Assembly: GCA_039111635.1 (NCBI GenBank) | Contig: JBCAQO010000001.1 | Span: forward strand, 3,906,001 to 3,970,000 | Length of the DNA: 64,000 nt | From: Heterobasidion occidentale | Taxonomy: Eukaryota; Basidiomycota; Agaricomycetes; Russulales; Bondarzewiaceae | Direction of reading: 5' to 3' | Shown: piece by piece, positions 1 to 7,773 of the stretch | Numbering within the stretch: position 1 is the first letter of the stretch | Layout: each line of letters starts with the position of its first letter | Made by a program: the position numbers and the translations under genes | The notes under the pieces: generated by a model | Seen by the model: only the letters and a program-made list of their open reading frames with translations | The model's database searches: none | Told to the model about the DNA's origin: nothing

Positions 1-1
1 A

Positions 2-409
2 ACTCATCCGAAATTCAAGCTGGCACCCAGGCGCTATGGCCCCTTTTCGGTGACCGAAAGAATCGGTCCTTTGGCTTATCGGTTGAAAATTCCCGAAACA
101 TGGAGGATACATCCGGTGTTTCACGCCTCTGTACTCACGAAATATCACGAGACAGAGGCCCACGGAAGGAACTTCCCCAGACCTGCCCCAGAGATCTTGA
201 ATGAAGAAGAACACTACGAAGTGGAGACCATTCTAGATTCAAGACGACAGGGACGAGGGACTAAGTACCTTGTCAAGTGGGTCGGATACTCCGAAGCCGA
301 TAACACCTGGGAACCCTTTGCCCTCCTCAAAGATACGGCCGACGAGGCGCTTCGTGAATTCCACGAAAGTTACCCAGACAAACCCCGACCTACGGCGATT
401 AAGCTTTAG
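2..409 (+). CDS. Pol polyprotein C-terminus: integrase tail plus chromodomain (partial)
   Basis: The reading frame is open from the window edge to a TAG at 407-409, giving 135 visible residues. The first part reads KFKLAPRRYGPF, the small SH3-like integrase C-terminal segment, followed by a motif with IHPVFHASVLTKY that links integrase to the chromodomain in fungal gypsy elements. From about residue 67 comes a chromodomain with YEVETILDSR, KYLVKWVGYSEADNTWEP and a closing helix. The aromatic cage residues Y, W and W are all present, so methyl-lysine binding is plausible. In this family the chromodomain tethers integrase to chromatin and biases insertion. There is no in-frame stop or frameshift in the visible part. 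Confidence 0.92.
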   Translation, partial: THPKFKLAPRRYGPFSVTERIGPLAYRLKIPETWRIHPVFHASVLTKYHETEAHGRNFPRPAPEILNEEEHYEVETILDSRRQGRGTKYLVKWVGYSEADNTWEPFALLKDTADEALREFHESYPDKPRPTAIKL

Positions 410-470
410 AAAGGTATAAAAAGGGAGAGACGTCCCACTCCTTTCAAAGCAAGAATCCTCCCACTAGTAT

Positions 471-1850
471 ATGTCCGACCACTCCTCCCTTGATTACTCC
501 CCTGAACGTGCCATGCTCATCAATGACGGAACTACCTCCTCCCCTTCAAGAAACCCCTCACCAGACATCATTCTGGCCGTGGCCAACCCCGACACTGGAC
601 GCCTTAGCCGAGGCAGCCGCCCAGCGACTCCAGAAGGAATTTCCGTACCAATCGTTGTCCACCAGACCGCACTCACCATCGAAGATCGAACGAGTTCCCG
701 AGCCTCACCCAGGCTTGAGAGAACTAATGACGAGCACAATGAAGGACACCAGGAAGAAGGAAGACCTACTCCGTCAACGCCTCCGCGACCGACGACAGCG
801 CTGGCTCAAGGAGACGCAAGGCAGGAAACGAGAAGCAGAAGAAGACCGGGAAACCCTGCGGACCTGGAACTGCCTACAGTTGCTGAGAGAGGTATACAAG
901 AACCAGCAACGGCTGGTGCATCGGCTGCCAGGACCAGAGGACCCCCTACCAGTAGTCGAGATCTGCACCCCGGAGAGTTGGAAGGGCTAGGAGACGCGCT
1001 GCTCCAGCGCACCACCATCTCCGCGGTAATTCAGATGGCCACAGCGCTAGCCTTACAAAGGCTCGCTAACTTCTTCGCAGGGCAACCAGGGAGCGAGAGC
1101 GACGACATACCCCGACGCCTTGCTGACGCGAGCGACCAGGTCAGGCTTCTGGCCTATGCAGATGATCATAGGGCCGCCTCCTGGTACGCCCGAGGAAATA
1201 ATGGGGCTTACGCCCTACTCATTCACCCGGACGAGTTCTCCTCTTTCATCAATTTGGAGCTCCTACCCGCCCTCATATCGCACACCGACACAAGACACTC
1301 CTCCCATCCTGTCCATCCCGTTCGGATTGACCCATTCCGCGTCCAACCATGGAACGAAGCCAGCAGAGCGATACCGGCCACAAGTAGTCGAGACGCATCC
1401 ACCCAGACAGAATATGTCTGGGCTACAGTCCAACGGCAGGCGCGAAGGGACCGAGAGTCCCTACCTCCCATATCGGCAGGACAATCCACCGGGCAGGACG
1501 CAGGAGGCAGCAATGAGGAACACCCTCCAAGGTACAGGAGGAATGAGGGACGAGGGAACCAGAGGGCAAGGACAATCCCTCAGCCCAGGCGAAGCAGTCC
1601 TAGAGGAACTCGACCAAGAGATTCGCCAACTCCAAACCGTCCTCGAGATAATCGAACTGAAGGAGCACATCCACACATTGGTAGAAGAACTCCGATCCGC
1701 CAGCGCCCGACTCAGCGAACTACTTCCTGGACTCGAGCGGAACTAGACGCCTGGGACGAGGTCGAAGGCGGAAATTACGACGACACCGACCCCTATTACA
1801 GGCCAGACGAAGGATACGGGGATTACGGGGACATTGGCGGAGGATACTAA
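471..1850 (+). CDS. Accessory ORF of the retrotransposon, 459 aa, function unknown
   Basis: This ORF opens 62 bp after the pol stop and runs 459 codons without interruption. The ends are low-complexity and rich in S, P, R and T. The middle (about residues 160-260) is more ordinary, with aliphatic helices (LGDALLQRTTISAVIQMATA) and a segment containing LLIHPDEFSSFINLELLPAL. The C-terminus is acidic, aromatic and glycine-rich (WDEVEGGNYDDTDPYYRP then GDYGDIGGGY). I recognise no catalytic motif, zinc knuckle or transmembrane segment. It could be a structural or regulatory protein made after pol, or a displaced gag-like protein. Two other open stretches overlap it in another frame. Translation from a subgenomic or spliced RNA is inferred, since it lies downstream of pol. 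Confidence 0.55.
   Translation: MSDHSSLDYSPERAMLINDGTTSSPSRNPSPDIILAVANPDTGRLSRGSRPATPEGISVPIVVHQTALTIEDRTSSRASPRLERTNDEHNEGHQEEGRPTPSTPPRPTTALAQGDARQETRSRRRPGNPADLELPTVAERGIQEPATAGASAARTRGPPTSSRDLHPGELEGLGDALLQRTTISAVIQMATALALQRLANFFAGQPGSESDDIPRRLADASDQVRLLAYADDHRAASWYARGNNGAYALLIHPDEFSSFINLELLPALISHTDTRHSSHPVHPVRIDPFRVQPWNEASRAIPATSSRDASTQTEYVWATVQRQARRDRESLPPISAGQSTGQDAGGSNEEHPPRYRRNEGRGNQRARTIPQPRRSSPRGTRPRDSPTPNRPRDNRTEGAHPHIGRRTPIRQRPTQRTTSWTRAELDAWDEVEGGNYDDTDPYYRPDEGYGDYGDIGGGY
490..1746 (+). other. Overlapping alternative-frame ORFs (490-990 and 1120-1746) inside the accessory ORF
   Basis: Both stretches lie in one frame, shifted relative to the 459-codon ORF. The first (166 codons) has a strongly charged, helix-forming region with KKEDLLRQRLRDRRQRWLKE and further E/R-rich turns. 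The second (208 codons) ends with LEELDQEIRQLQ and HIHTLVEELRSASARLSELL, which look like coiled-coil heptads. Chance overlap frames seldom give regular heptads twice. Either the region is dual-coding or an ancestral protein has been broken up by compensating frameshifts. Stops at 988-990 and 1027-1029 separate the two stretches. Confidence 0.3.
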
Positions 1851-2534
1851 ACCAGGGAGTTGAGTAACCCCTGGTTTCTAACATGATGACGGAGAGGAAA
1901 GGACCCTCCACATCACAGGTACCGGTTTCACGCACAGGACACCGGAACGGACGTCCTGCATGACGTTAAACTGTGAAAAGATAAGAAGGCAGGGGAAGTA
2001 CCTGACCATTTTGCGTTGCAACCCTCCGGTCTCAAGACAAGGACAAGCATCTAACACTCTCGTTGTCAAGAGGTATTCTGACAAGCGAATCGGGCGTCCC
2101 GCTTGGATCCCCAGTTTTACAGGGCCCTTTCTGCATTAGGAGGCCCTTAGGATTCACAACATAACCTTGGTACTGGTACATGAATGATGCATGAATATTG
2201 GTGGGAAATCGTGTTGCATGTTCGCCGTTGGGGAACGGTGGACCAACCTCGCTGTCAAGGTCTGACAGGTGTCTTGGACGTCCCACTTTGGATCTCCGGT
2301 TTTACAGGGTCGTTTCCGCATTAGGGGACCCTATCTGCGATGCAGGAACTAATGGCCGCACTCCATTAGTAACCCAAAACGGAGAAATTACATCCACAAC
2401 GATGTAAAACTACGAAAGGCTTGGTCCGCAATGACGATAAACTAGTTACCGTCCGGAACGACGCTAAAGCTACCAAGACCCTCGGAGCGTGGTTGTATTC
2501 TGGCAGACGGTGGAAGTGAGGGCCTCCACCGTTG

Positions 2535-2631
2535 CGGAACCCTGCCGACTAGGTCAAGGCGCTTCCATATTCCATACGCCCTACAGTAAAAGAATATGGG
2601 GTCGACACGGTTCAATTCCGTGCGAGGGGTT
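2535..2631 (+). other. tRNA-like fold (possible Pol III A/B box remnant) inside the retrotransposon
   Basis: A T-arm-like hairpin CACGG-TTCAATT-CCGTG (2606-2622) has the exact 5 bp stem and 7-base loop of a tRNA and contains GGTTCAATTCC, one mismatch from the B box. Upstream, 2544-2560 forms a D-arm-like GCC/GGC stem whose loop holds the conserved GG. Between them, CCATATTC (2564-2571) pairs with GAATATGG (2592-2599) as an elongated middle arm. The acceptor ends do not pair properly: only AACCC with GGGTT, offset by a few bases. This is therefore not a functional tRNA by inspection. It may be a captured, decayed tRNA or a tRNA mimic. Confidence 0.35.
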
Positions 2632-2701
2632 TGGGGACATGGAGCGGGTTATCGGTCTTCCGACGACAAGACCACGACTACTCCATGGCGCTCCCATTCT
2701 A

Positions 2702-2737
2702 CCCTTGAAGTCCGAAGCAAGGATTCCGCTTCAAGGG
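2702..2737 (+). repeat. 9-bp perfect inverted repeat (CCCTTGAAG/CTTCAAGGG)
   Basis: CCCTTGAAG at 2702-2710 is matched by its exact reverse complement at 2729-2737 around an 18-base loop. It lies between members of the small-hairpin array and is one of several larger stem-loops in the retrotransposon's 3' region. Confidence 0.7.
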
Positions 2738-3576
2738 CCAGTCAAGAGGCAACTGGGATCGTGCCTCGTGTTTAGCCGACATCCGCAACGATGTAAAACT
2801 ACGGACGCCCTCCATGGCGTTAAACTGGGATTACCCTTTCCTTACAGGGTTGTGAGCAGTGTCCAAACATGAGATATGTTTCGACATTGCTGCGTCCGCA
2901 AAGACGTTAAACTACCACTCCTTTCGGCACAGGAGATGTCGATCGACATCGTTGTTGATACCACGATGTTGATCTAGTCCGCAATGACGATAAACTACTT
3001 ACTCCTTCAAGGATAGGAGTCGTGATTGATGGCCATGACCTTGGCCACCAATTAGTCCGAAATGACCTTAAACTACCCTCACCCCGGAGGATTAAATCTA
3101 TCGAGGCTCGGGAGGTTCAAGCCAGGCGATAGCGGACGTCCGCAATGACTATAAACTAGTTGCCGTCCTTCATGACGATAAACTGAGCTGCCCTTCTGTC
3201 TACAGGGCCATGTGAGTTGTGTCAAAATAGGCCTTCAAGTCTATTCTCGCAACTCTAGAAGTTATCCGGTTTGATATAGTATAAACCGTCACCATCCTTC
3301 CTCAATGGGAACCCTGTCAAGATGGCTGTACTTGGTCTAGGGCCCTATGTGCATCACCGATGAATGTTCCGGCGCACAGAAATGGTCTACCATCTTGTTT
3401 ACAGGTACTCCTACGTTGGAAGATGGATAGGTCCGCAACGACCTTGGTTTAAACTAGCAGGGCAGTCCGCAACGACTTGTGTATAAACTAACCTCAGTCC
3501 GCAAAGACTTAAGGATAAACTAGCCGACGTCCGCAAAGACGCAAAACTACGGACGTCCGGCATGACGTTAAACTAC

Positions 3577-4403
3577 CAGGACATACCTTACGCTGACCCC
3601 GCAATAATTACCGTCAAGGTGGATACCATGGTCTATTCAAGAGACCATGGGGTTCAAAATCTATTCTTCAAAGTCCTTACCTCGTGTTCAATACGCGGAG
3701 CGGTGCTACATGCTCGCTCCCTTGTGAAAAACAAACTCTGGACGAACACTCAATCTCTAACCAGGACGGGCCACCGTATGGGGCTGACAGAGTTAGGGAT
3801 CTTCAAAGGGGTCTTGCCGGACTCGAAACAAGTCAAGAGCAATGTTCACTCTTGATAGGTTGGTGGGCCTAAGCCTTTGTAAAGCGATCAACCCACACAC
3901 CTGGAGTCCCCCTCGATACCGGAGATCAAGGAGATGAAGATCTATCCTGGAAACACTGAAGCATGGCCTTCGGCACTTTGGAAGAAGAACGACACACACC
4001 AATCCACAGACGAGTTTCTATTTCATCTTATAATCATTCGCACGACACCTTTCTGCATCGTTGCCAGATGACACTGGCTCATCAAACCTACCAGGGAGCC
4101 CTGGTCGAGTAGCTGCCTATTGACTCTAGGAGTGTACTCACACAAAACGTACGGTGAAGGAAGAACACCGAGGGCGACGCAATATTGTGGCTGATGTTGC
4201 TAGAGCCTGGATCAAACAGCTCAACGGAGAAGGAAAACTCCTAGGCGTTGTAAACGACATAGGTCGGTCTTCGCCCCAGAAAACGAAGCGATATTGGGAA
4301 GACGCATCCCAATCTATTTTGACGACCAGAAAGCAATTGTCCGTGGAATGACGATGAAGCTCGTTGCTGCTCAAGCGAGTAGTCCCCTCAGGAGTTGGGA
4401 CCT
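3577..4403 (+). other. Retrotransposon 3' non-coding stretch, no recognised gene
   Basis: Between the hairpin array and the polypurine tract only short open frames occur (up to about 97 codons), with no recognisable domain. Apart from the inverted repeat at 3626-3650 I see nothing specific. It is probably untranslated leader to the 3' LTR. Confidence 0.5.
3626..3650 (+). repeat. 9-bp perfect inverted repeat (CCATGGTCT/AGACCATGG)
   Basis: CCATGGTCT (3626-3634) and AGACCATGG (3642-3650) are exact reverse complements around the 7-base loop ATTCAAG. It lies just after the last member of the hairpin array. Shorter stem-loops also occur at 3001-3020 (ACTCCT/AGGAGT) and near 3187-3205 (GCCCT/AGGGC). 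Confidence 0.7.
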
Positions 4404-4413
4404 AGAAAGGGGG
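4404..4413 (+). promoter_or_regulatory. Polypurine tract (plus-strand primer site)
   Basis: AGAAAGGGGG lies three bases before the TG that opens the LTR, where Ty3/gypsy elements start plus-strand DNA synthesis. Its position fixes the orientation of the element as + strand and identifies the following repeat as the 3' LTR. Confidence 0.75.
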
Positions 4414-4416
4414 TAA

Positions 4417-5037
4417 TGTTATGACTTGACCAATCGGGGCCCTTCGCGGCCGTGTCTAACCGATGGATCAAGCATCACATGCTAGGCGGCTCCACTACGG
4501 AGCGTACACCAAGGTATTCGGCGTGTCCTTAGGAGCCGACTAGACCGATGGTTCTTCAAGACATCAGTAAAGGCTATATTGGAGGGACACGAGACTCACA
4601 GAGTTCACACAGTAATGAGAGAGGCATTCACATGCCATGGGCTTAGGGCTTATGGGTAAGCACCTCGTCGCACCATGATGGATCAGTGCGACTGGAGAAG
4701 TACAAGAGTAGGCGCCGGATGAGAAAGACGGCGACCACAGTTCTCCGGGATGGGAATACAGGAGAAGCACACGGACTCTTACCCTATACCCTATACAGTA
4801 TATAAGGCCATAGAATAGGCTGAGGATCTTCAGTCTATTCTCTTCGTTCATTTGTATCCTCGAATACGAAGCTCTTCGTTCCCCCTGTATCTACACATAC
4901 AGGACTCCTAGAGCCAATCATTATTCCCTCCTGTATCGTTACCTGATACAGTCGAGACTTCGCCCATCACTCAGTCCACGGTGCGACCTAGGGAAGAACC
5001 TGTTACTCTTGGGTTATTGAACGAGTAGTTCGTAACA
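4417..5037 (+). repeat. 3' long terminal repeat, 621 bp
   Basis: The repeat opens with TGTTATGAC and closes with CGTAACA, giving the TG...CA ends and short terminal inverted repeat (TGTTA/TAACA) typical of LTRs. A TATA box sits about two thirds of the way in. Short hairpins such as CTGTATCTACACATACAG lie in the last 200 bp. The partner LTR and the other copy of the target-site duplication are outside the window, so the duplication cannot be checked; the bases after the LTR are GATGC. Confidence 0.82.
4799..4805 (+). promoter_or_regulatory. TATA box of the LTR promoter
   Basis: TATATAA lies in the central part of the LTR, after a run of CTATAC repeats. In LTR elements this is where the U3 promoter drives genomic RNA synthesis, with the R region starting a few tens of bases downstream. 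Confidence 0.55.
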
Positions 5038-5793
5038 GATGCCTGACGATGGATGCTTGTGTGGATGGAAGAGGGAGGATCTGGGGGAACGAGTCAAGAG
5101 TCAGCGAGGCAGACGCACCATGATCGTGTTTTTTCTTTTTGTTATCTCGCTCCTCCTAAGTTATCTGCGTCCATCTCCATCGATCTGTAACATGCCCTCT
5201 CATCGTATCTTTCATTGCCTCTGTCACACATTCTGCGTATGCTTGTCTTCTTCAGTTCAAACTTTATGCTCCACCTACAGATTTATAAGATTTATGCGTT
5301 TATGTTCTCGCCGCTTGGTCTAGAATGAAAATCAAGGACACACGAAGTGCATGAACTGTGAGGCAATGTCAGTGAGAATGCGAAGGTGCCCAATGACATA
5401 ATGCAGATTCATGCTCTTCGGCACCTTCGGCATCCGCCGTGCCGAATTGCAAACCGCGACGGCAGGTTGCGGCTAGCTTACCTCCGTCATCCCGACAGAT
5501 CCGAACTACTTTCTCACTTGAACAACCACGCGAGAATTACAGGTTCCAGTGAGCAAACTATTATCTGAGGAGCGGTATTTGACATCCTCATCACAGGTAC
5601 TTCAGTGACTGGCTCGGAAACGTCTGGCCCATGTTGATGTCTCACACATGAACATGCCTTCGAAACTGCGACTCGCGGTATGTTCGTCTCACAATATACT
5701 ACCAGCACTTGCCACTTGACTCAAAATACTACCTGAAAGAGAGCTCAAAACACATGCAGGCGATATTGGCTGTCAAGCTTTAACAGAGGTCTC
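5038..5793. other. Intergenic, no gene recognised
   Basis: The stretch between the LTR and the ALKBH7-like gene holds only short open frames without domain similarity. It presumably contains that gene's promoter. Confidence 0.5.
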
Positions 5794-6615
5794 ATGACTC
5801 ACCGCAGTGCTTCGACCGCGAGCATATTGAATGGAAAACTCCCGAAGGACTTTATGTTCTTTCCCAATTTTTTCAATCTTTCAGAACAGCACACACTTCT
5901 TCATGCTTCCCTTCACAAGCTAGATGTATTGGAGAACAGAGCCTTACGTCGCCGCTGCAAAGATCTCTTGTCAATGCGTTCTCCTATCCCTGAAACATCG
6001 GAGACAGTCGAGGATTTTCTCCCGGATCAGTATTACGACTTCCACGAGGTCAGTGAGCTCTTATTTTCACAAAGCTCACGGGATGTTAATTTACAGCGTC
6101 GCAGGGCCACTTTGACGGCATCATAAAGCATTTTCGTGAAACTCACGTATCTTCGTGGGGAAACGCCGACTCCCCTGCACTGTCCGCCGTTCTCGACCGA
6201 CTCCGCATGCTCTATCCCAGCAAATCCGACACCCAGATCCACGTTCTGCACCTTGCATCGGATGAGGAGATCCTCCCACACATCGATAATGTCGGAGCCA
6301 GCGGCTCCTGGATATTGGGTGTCAGTCTAGGCGCCATGCGAGTCTTGCGTTTGGAAGGCGCGGATGAAGCTGCGCCTCGGCCATCTTTTGACCTGCCGCT
6401 GCCATCAGGGAGTGTCTATATACAAAGGCAGGTTGTTCGATGCGAGCCGCTCTCTCCACCCATTTCTTACGCCTAACAGAGATTACATTCGATATGGATA
6501 CAAGCATTCCATACTGCGAGCAGAAGATCCATCTCGTGGACAGCGTTTGAGCGTCATGGTTAGAGTAAGTCGGGCGCACTTCAAGACAGCACCTATTCTG
6601 AGACGCGTGATATAG
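5794..6615 (+). CDS. ALKBH7-like 2-oxoglutarate/Fe(II) dioxygenase
   Basis: There are three exons: 5794-6048, 6105-about 6428, and 6480-6615. The intron at 6049-6104 ends in CGTCGCAG and restores GHFDGIIKHFRETHVSSW, a segment typical of the AlkB homologue 7 family. Exon 2 has LPHIDN, the HxD pair that binds iron. Exon 3 has YIRYGYKHSI, with the distal iron-binding His, then a basic RGQRLSVMVR stretch that matches the 2-oxoglutarate-binding Arg region. The length (about 236 aa) fits the family. Characterised ALKBH7 is mitochondrial and linked to programmed necrosis and fatty-acid metabolism; substrate and location here are inferred. The second intron joins in frame if a GC-AG intron (6428-6479) is used. 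Confidence 0.85.
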
Positions 6616-6973
6616 GACGTACTCCTGTGAGATGCTAATGCTTCTCTTTTGGCGCATTCTCATGATTGGATGCGGGTATACGAATTAAAGCACTAGCTAA
6701 TTTTTGGTACGTTAGGGAGCCGCGAAAGGCACACCCGCGGACTCTGATATCAGAACGGACGGACGGCTGTTGGGCTAGCAATGCGAAGGAAGGGGTAATA
6801 TTGGATGAGGTGTGCGTACGGGGAAGGGGTAGATATAATTATGTATGGGATAGATAGGAGGATCTATACGGATAATGGCACAGTATAAGGTAGAAGCAGG
6901 TTGATGGGGCGCAGGGGAGTGTTGTAGAAAAGAGGGTGATGGGCAGAAGGGTAGGCGCATGGCGTAAAACAAG
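6616..6973. other. Intergenic, no gene recognised
   Basis: About 360 bp downstream of the dioxygenase gene is purine-rich on the + strand. No domain-bearing open frame is seen. Confidence 0.4.
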
Positions 6974-7145
6974 GTGGAAGCATATCGAAAGCAATGTCAA
7001 TAGCACAATGGAAAGCAGGTCGATAGCATGGTGGATAGCAAAATGGATAGCAAAATAAATAGCAAATTTGATAGCAACCTCGGTAGCGGGGTGGATAGCG
7101 AGGTGGATAGCGTGTTCGATAGCACTGTGAAAAGCAAGGCAGGCC
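6974..7145. repeat. Minisatellite with 12-bp unit (AGCNNNNTGGAT-like)
   Basis: About 14 consecutive degenerate units begin with AGC and end in GAT or AAT, for example AGCATGGTGGAT, AGCAAAATGGAT and AGCGAGGTGGAT. One unit is 11 bp. Because 12 is divisible by three, the minus strand reads as a periodic LST/LLS peptide inside a 79-codon open frame, but no start or splice context supports a gene. Confidence 0.8.
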
Positions 7146-7254
7146 GCTGGATACGTGTCAACTCAATCAGCAGGTGAGCGATCATGGTGACAGACTCTTG
7201 ACATCCAAAGAAACCCAGGAAGGAATCAGGCGGCATTCAAGGGAGCTGTAGTAA

Positions 7255-7720
7255 TAGTTTGAGAATCGTGCAAACGTGCAATGCAGCTAGAAGGATCGTG
7301 CAGGGAGCATCGATCAATCTGCGAAGAAACCAATAGTGCGAGTTGAAGCCAGGAGTCGTAGTATCGTGCAATAGAGTCCTGATGTCGTGCATAGTCGTGC
7401 AATAGGATCATGCCACGGTGTTGTGCAATAGAGTCTCAAAGTTGTGCAGTGGTCCTGATACTCGTGCAGCAGAGGCCCAAAGAGTTCTGATAGTCGTGCA
7501 GAAGAGTTCTGATAGTCGTGCAGAAGAGTCCTGATAGTCGTGCGGTAGAGTCCCGAAATTGTGCAATATAGTCCAAAGTCGAGCGATAGAGTCTGCGTCG
7601 TGCAAGAGAAACCTTCGAAAGAGCCTAGAAATTGTTGAAGAAAAGGACGCGAGGTTGTGCGAGAGATCCAGAAGCTGTCCAAGAGAATTGAGAGTTCGTG
7701 CAAAGAAACGAAGCAGATCC
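7255..7720. repeat. Degenerate tandem repeat, unit about 22-24 bp (TCGTGCAGAAGAGTCCTGATAG-like)
   Basis: The unit TCGTGCAGAAGAG followed by TTCTGATAG or TCCTGATAG recurs, most cleanly between about 7480 and 7545. More diverged copies (CGTGCAATAGAGTC) extend on both sides. It begins about 110 bp after the 12-bp minisatellite but has a different unit and period. Confidence 0.7.
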
Positions 7721-7773
7721 ACAAAAGAGGTGGTCCTGATTGCCATCGTCGTCATGGATCTTAGACAGCAGTC

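Larger units (their letters stand above)
1950..3576 (+). repeat. Dispersed array of small covarying hairpins with a TAAACTA-like tail
   Basis: Roughly 15-17 imperfect copies of one motif lie in this non-coding stretch, spaced irregularly. The motif is a 4-5 bp stem, a six-base loop and a following TAAACTA or close variant. Examples are ACGTC-CTGCAT-GACGT at 1951-1966, ACATC-CGCAAC-GATGT at 2779-2794, ACGCC-CTCCAT-GGCGT at 2805-2820, AGGTC-CGCAAC-GACCT at 3429-3444, and AGTC-CGCAAA-GACT near 3495. Stem arms change together while loops stay close to CGCAAN or CNNCAT. In a few copies 4-6 bases separate the stem from TAAACTA. Some copies, such as those near 3055 and 3138, have imperfect stems. 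The covariation points to selection on a folded RNA or cruciform rather than on primary sequence. Confidence 0.75.
1..5037 (+). mobile_element. 3' portion of a Ty3/gypsy-type (chromovirus) LTR retrotransposon
   Basis: The element enters from the left edge, so its 5' LTR, primer-binding site, gag and most of pol are outside the window. What is visible, in order, is the end of integrase with a chromodomain (to 409), an extra ORF (471-1850), a non-coding stretch of about 2.5 kb rich in small hairpins, a polypurine tract (4404-4413) and a complete LTR (4417-5037). A chromodomain fused to the integrase C-terminus is the hallmark of the chromovirus branch of Ty3/gypsy elements. About 4 kb between the pol stop and the 3' LTR is unusually long for such elements. 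The pol tail and extra ORF are open and the LTR ends are intact, so the copy may be fairly young, but activity cannot be judged without the 5' half. Confidence 0.88.

Noticed and set aside
2535..2631. Functional tRNA gene
   Set aside because: D- and T-arm-like hairpins are present but the acceptor stem does not pair, so it is listed only as tRNA-like.
1950..3576. CRISPR-like array
   Set aside because: Repeats are short, diverged and irregularly spaced, stems covary, and the genome is eukaryotic. A hairpin family inside a retrotransposon explains it better.
5039..5323. 94-codon ORF with a hydrophobic stretch next to the LTR
   Set aside because: It begins inside the LTR junction, is Cys/Ser/Phe-rich from T-rich DNA, and shows no domain.
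6997..7236. 79-codon repetitive LST protein on the minus strand
   Set aside because: The periodicity follows from the 12-bp DNA repeat; there is no splice or start context.
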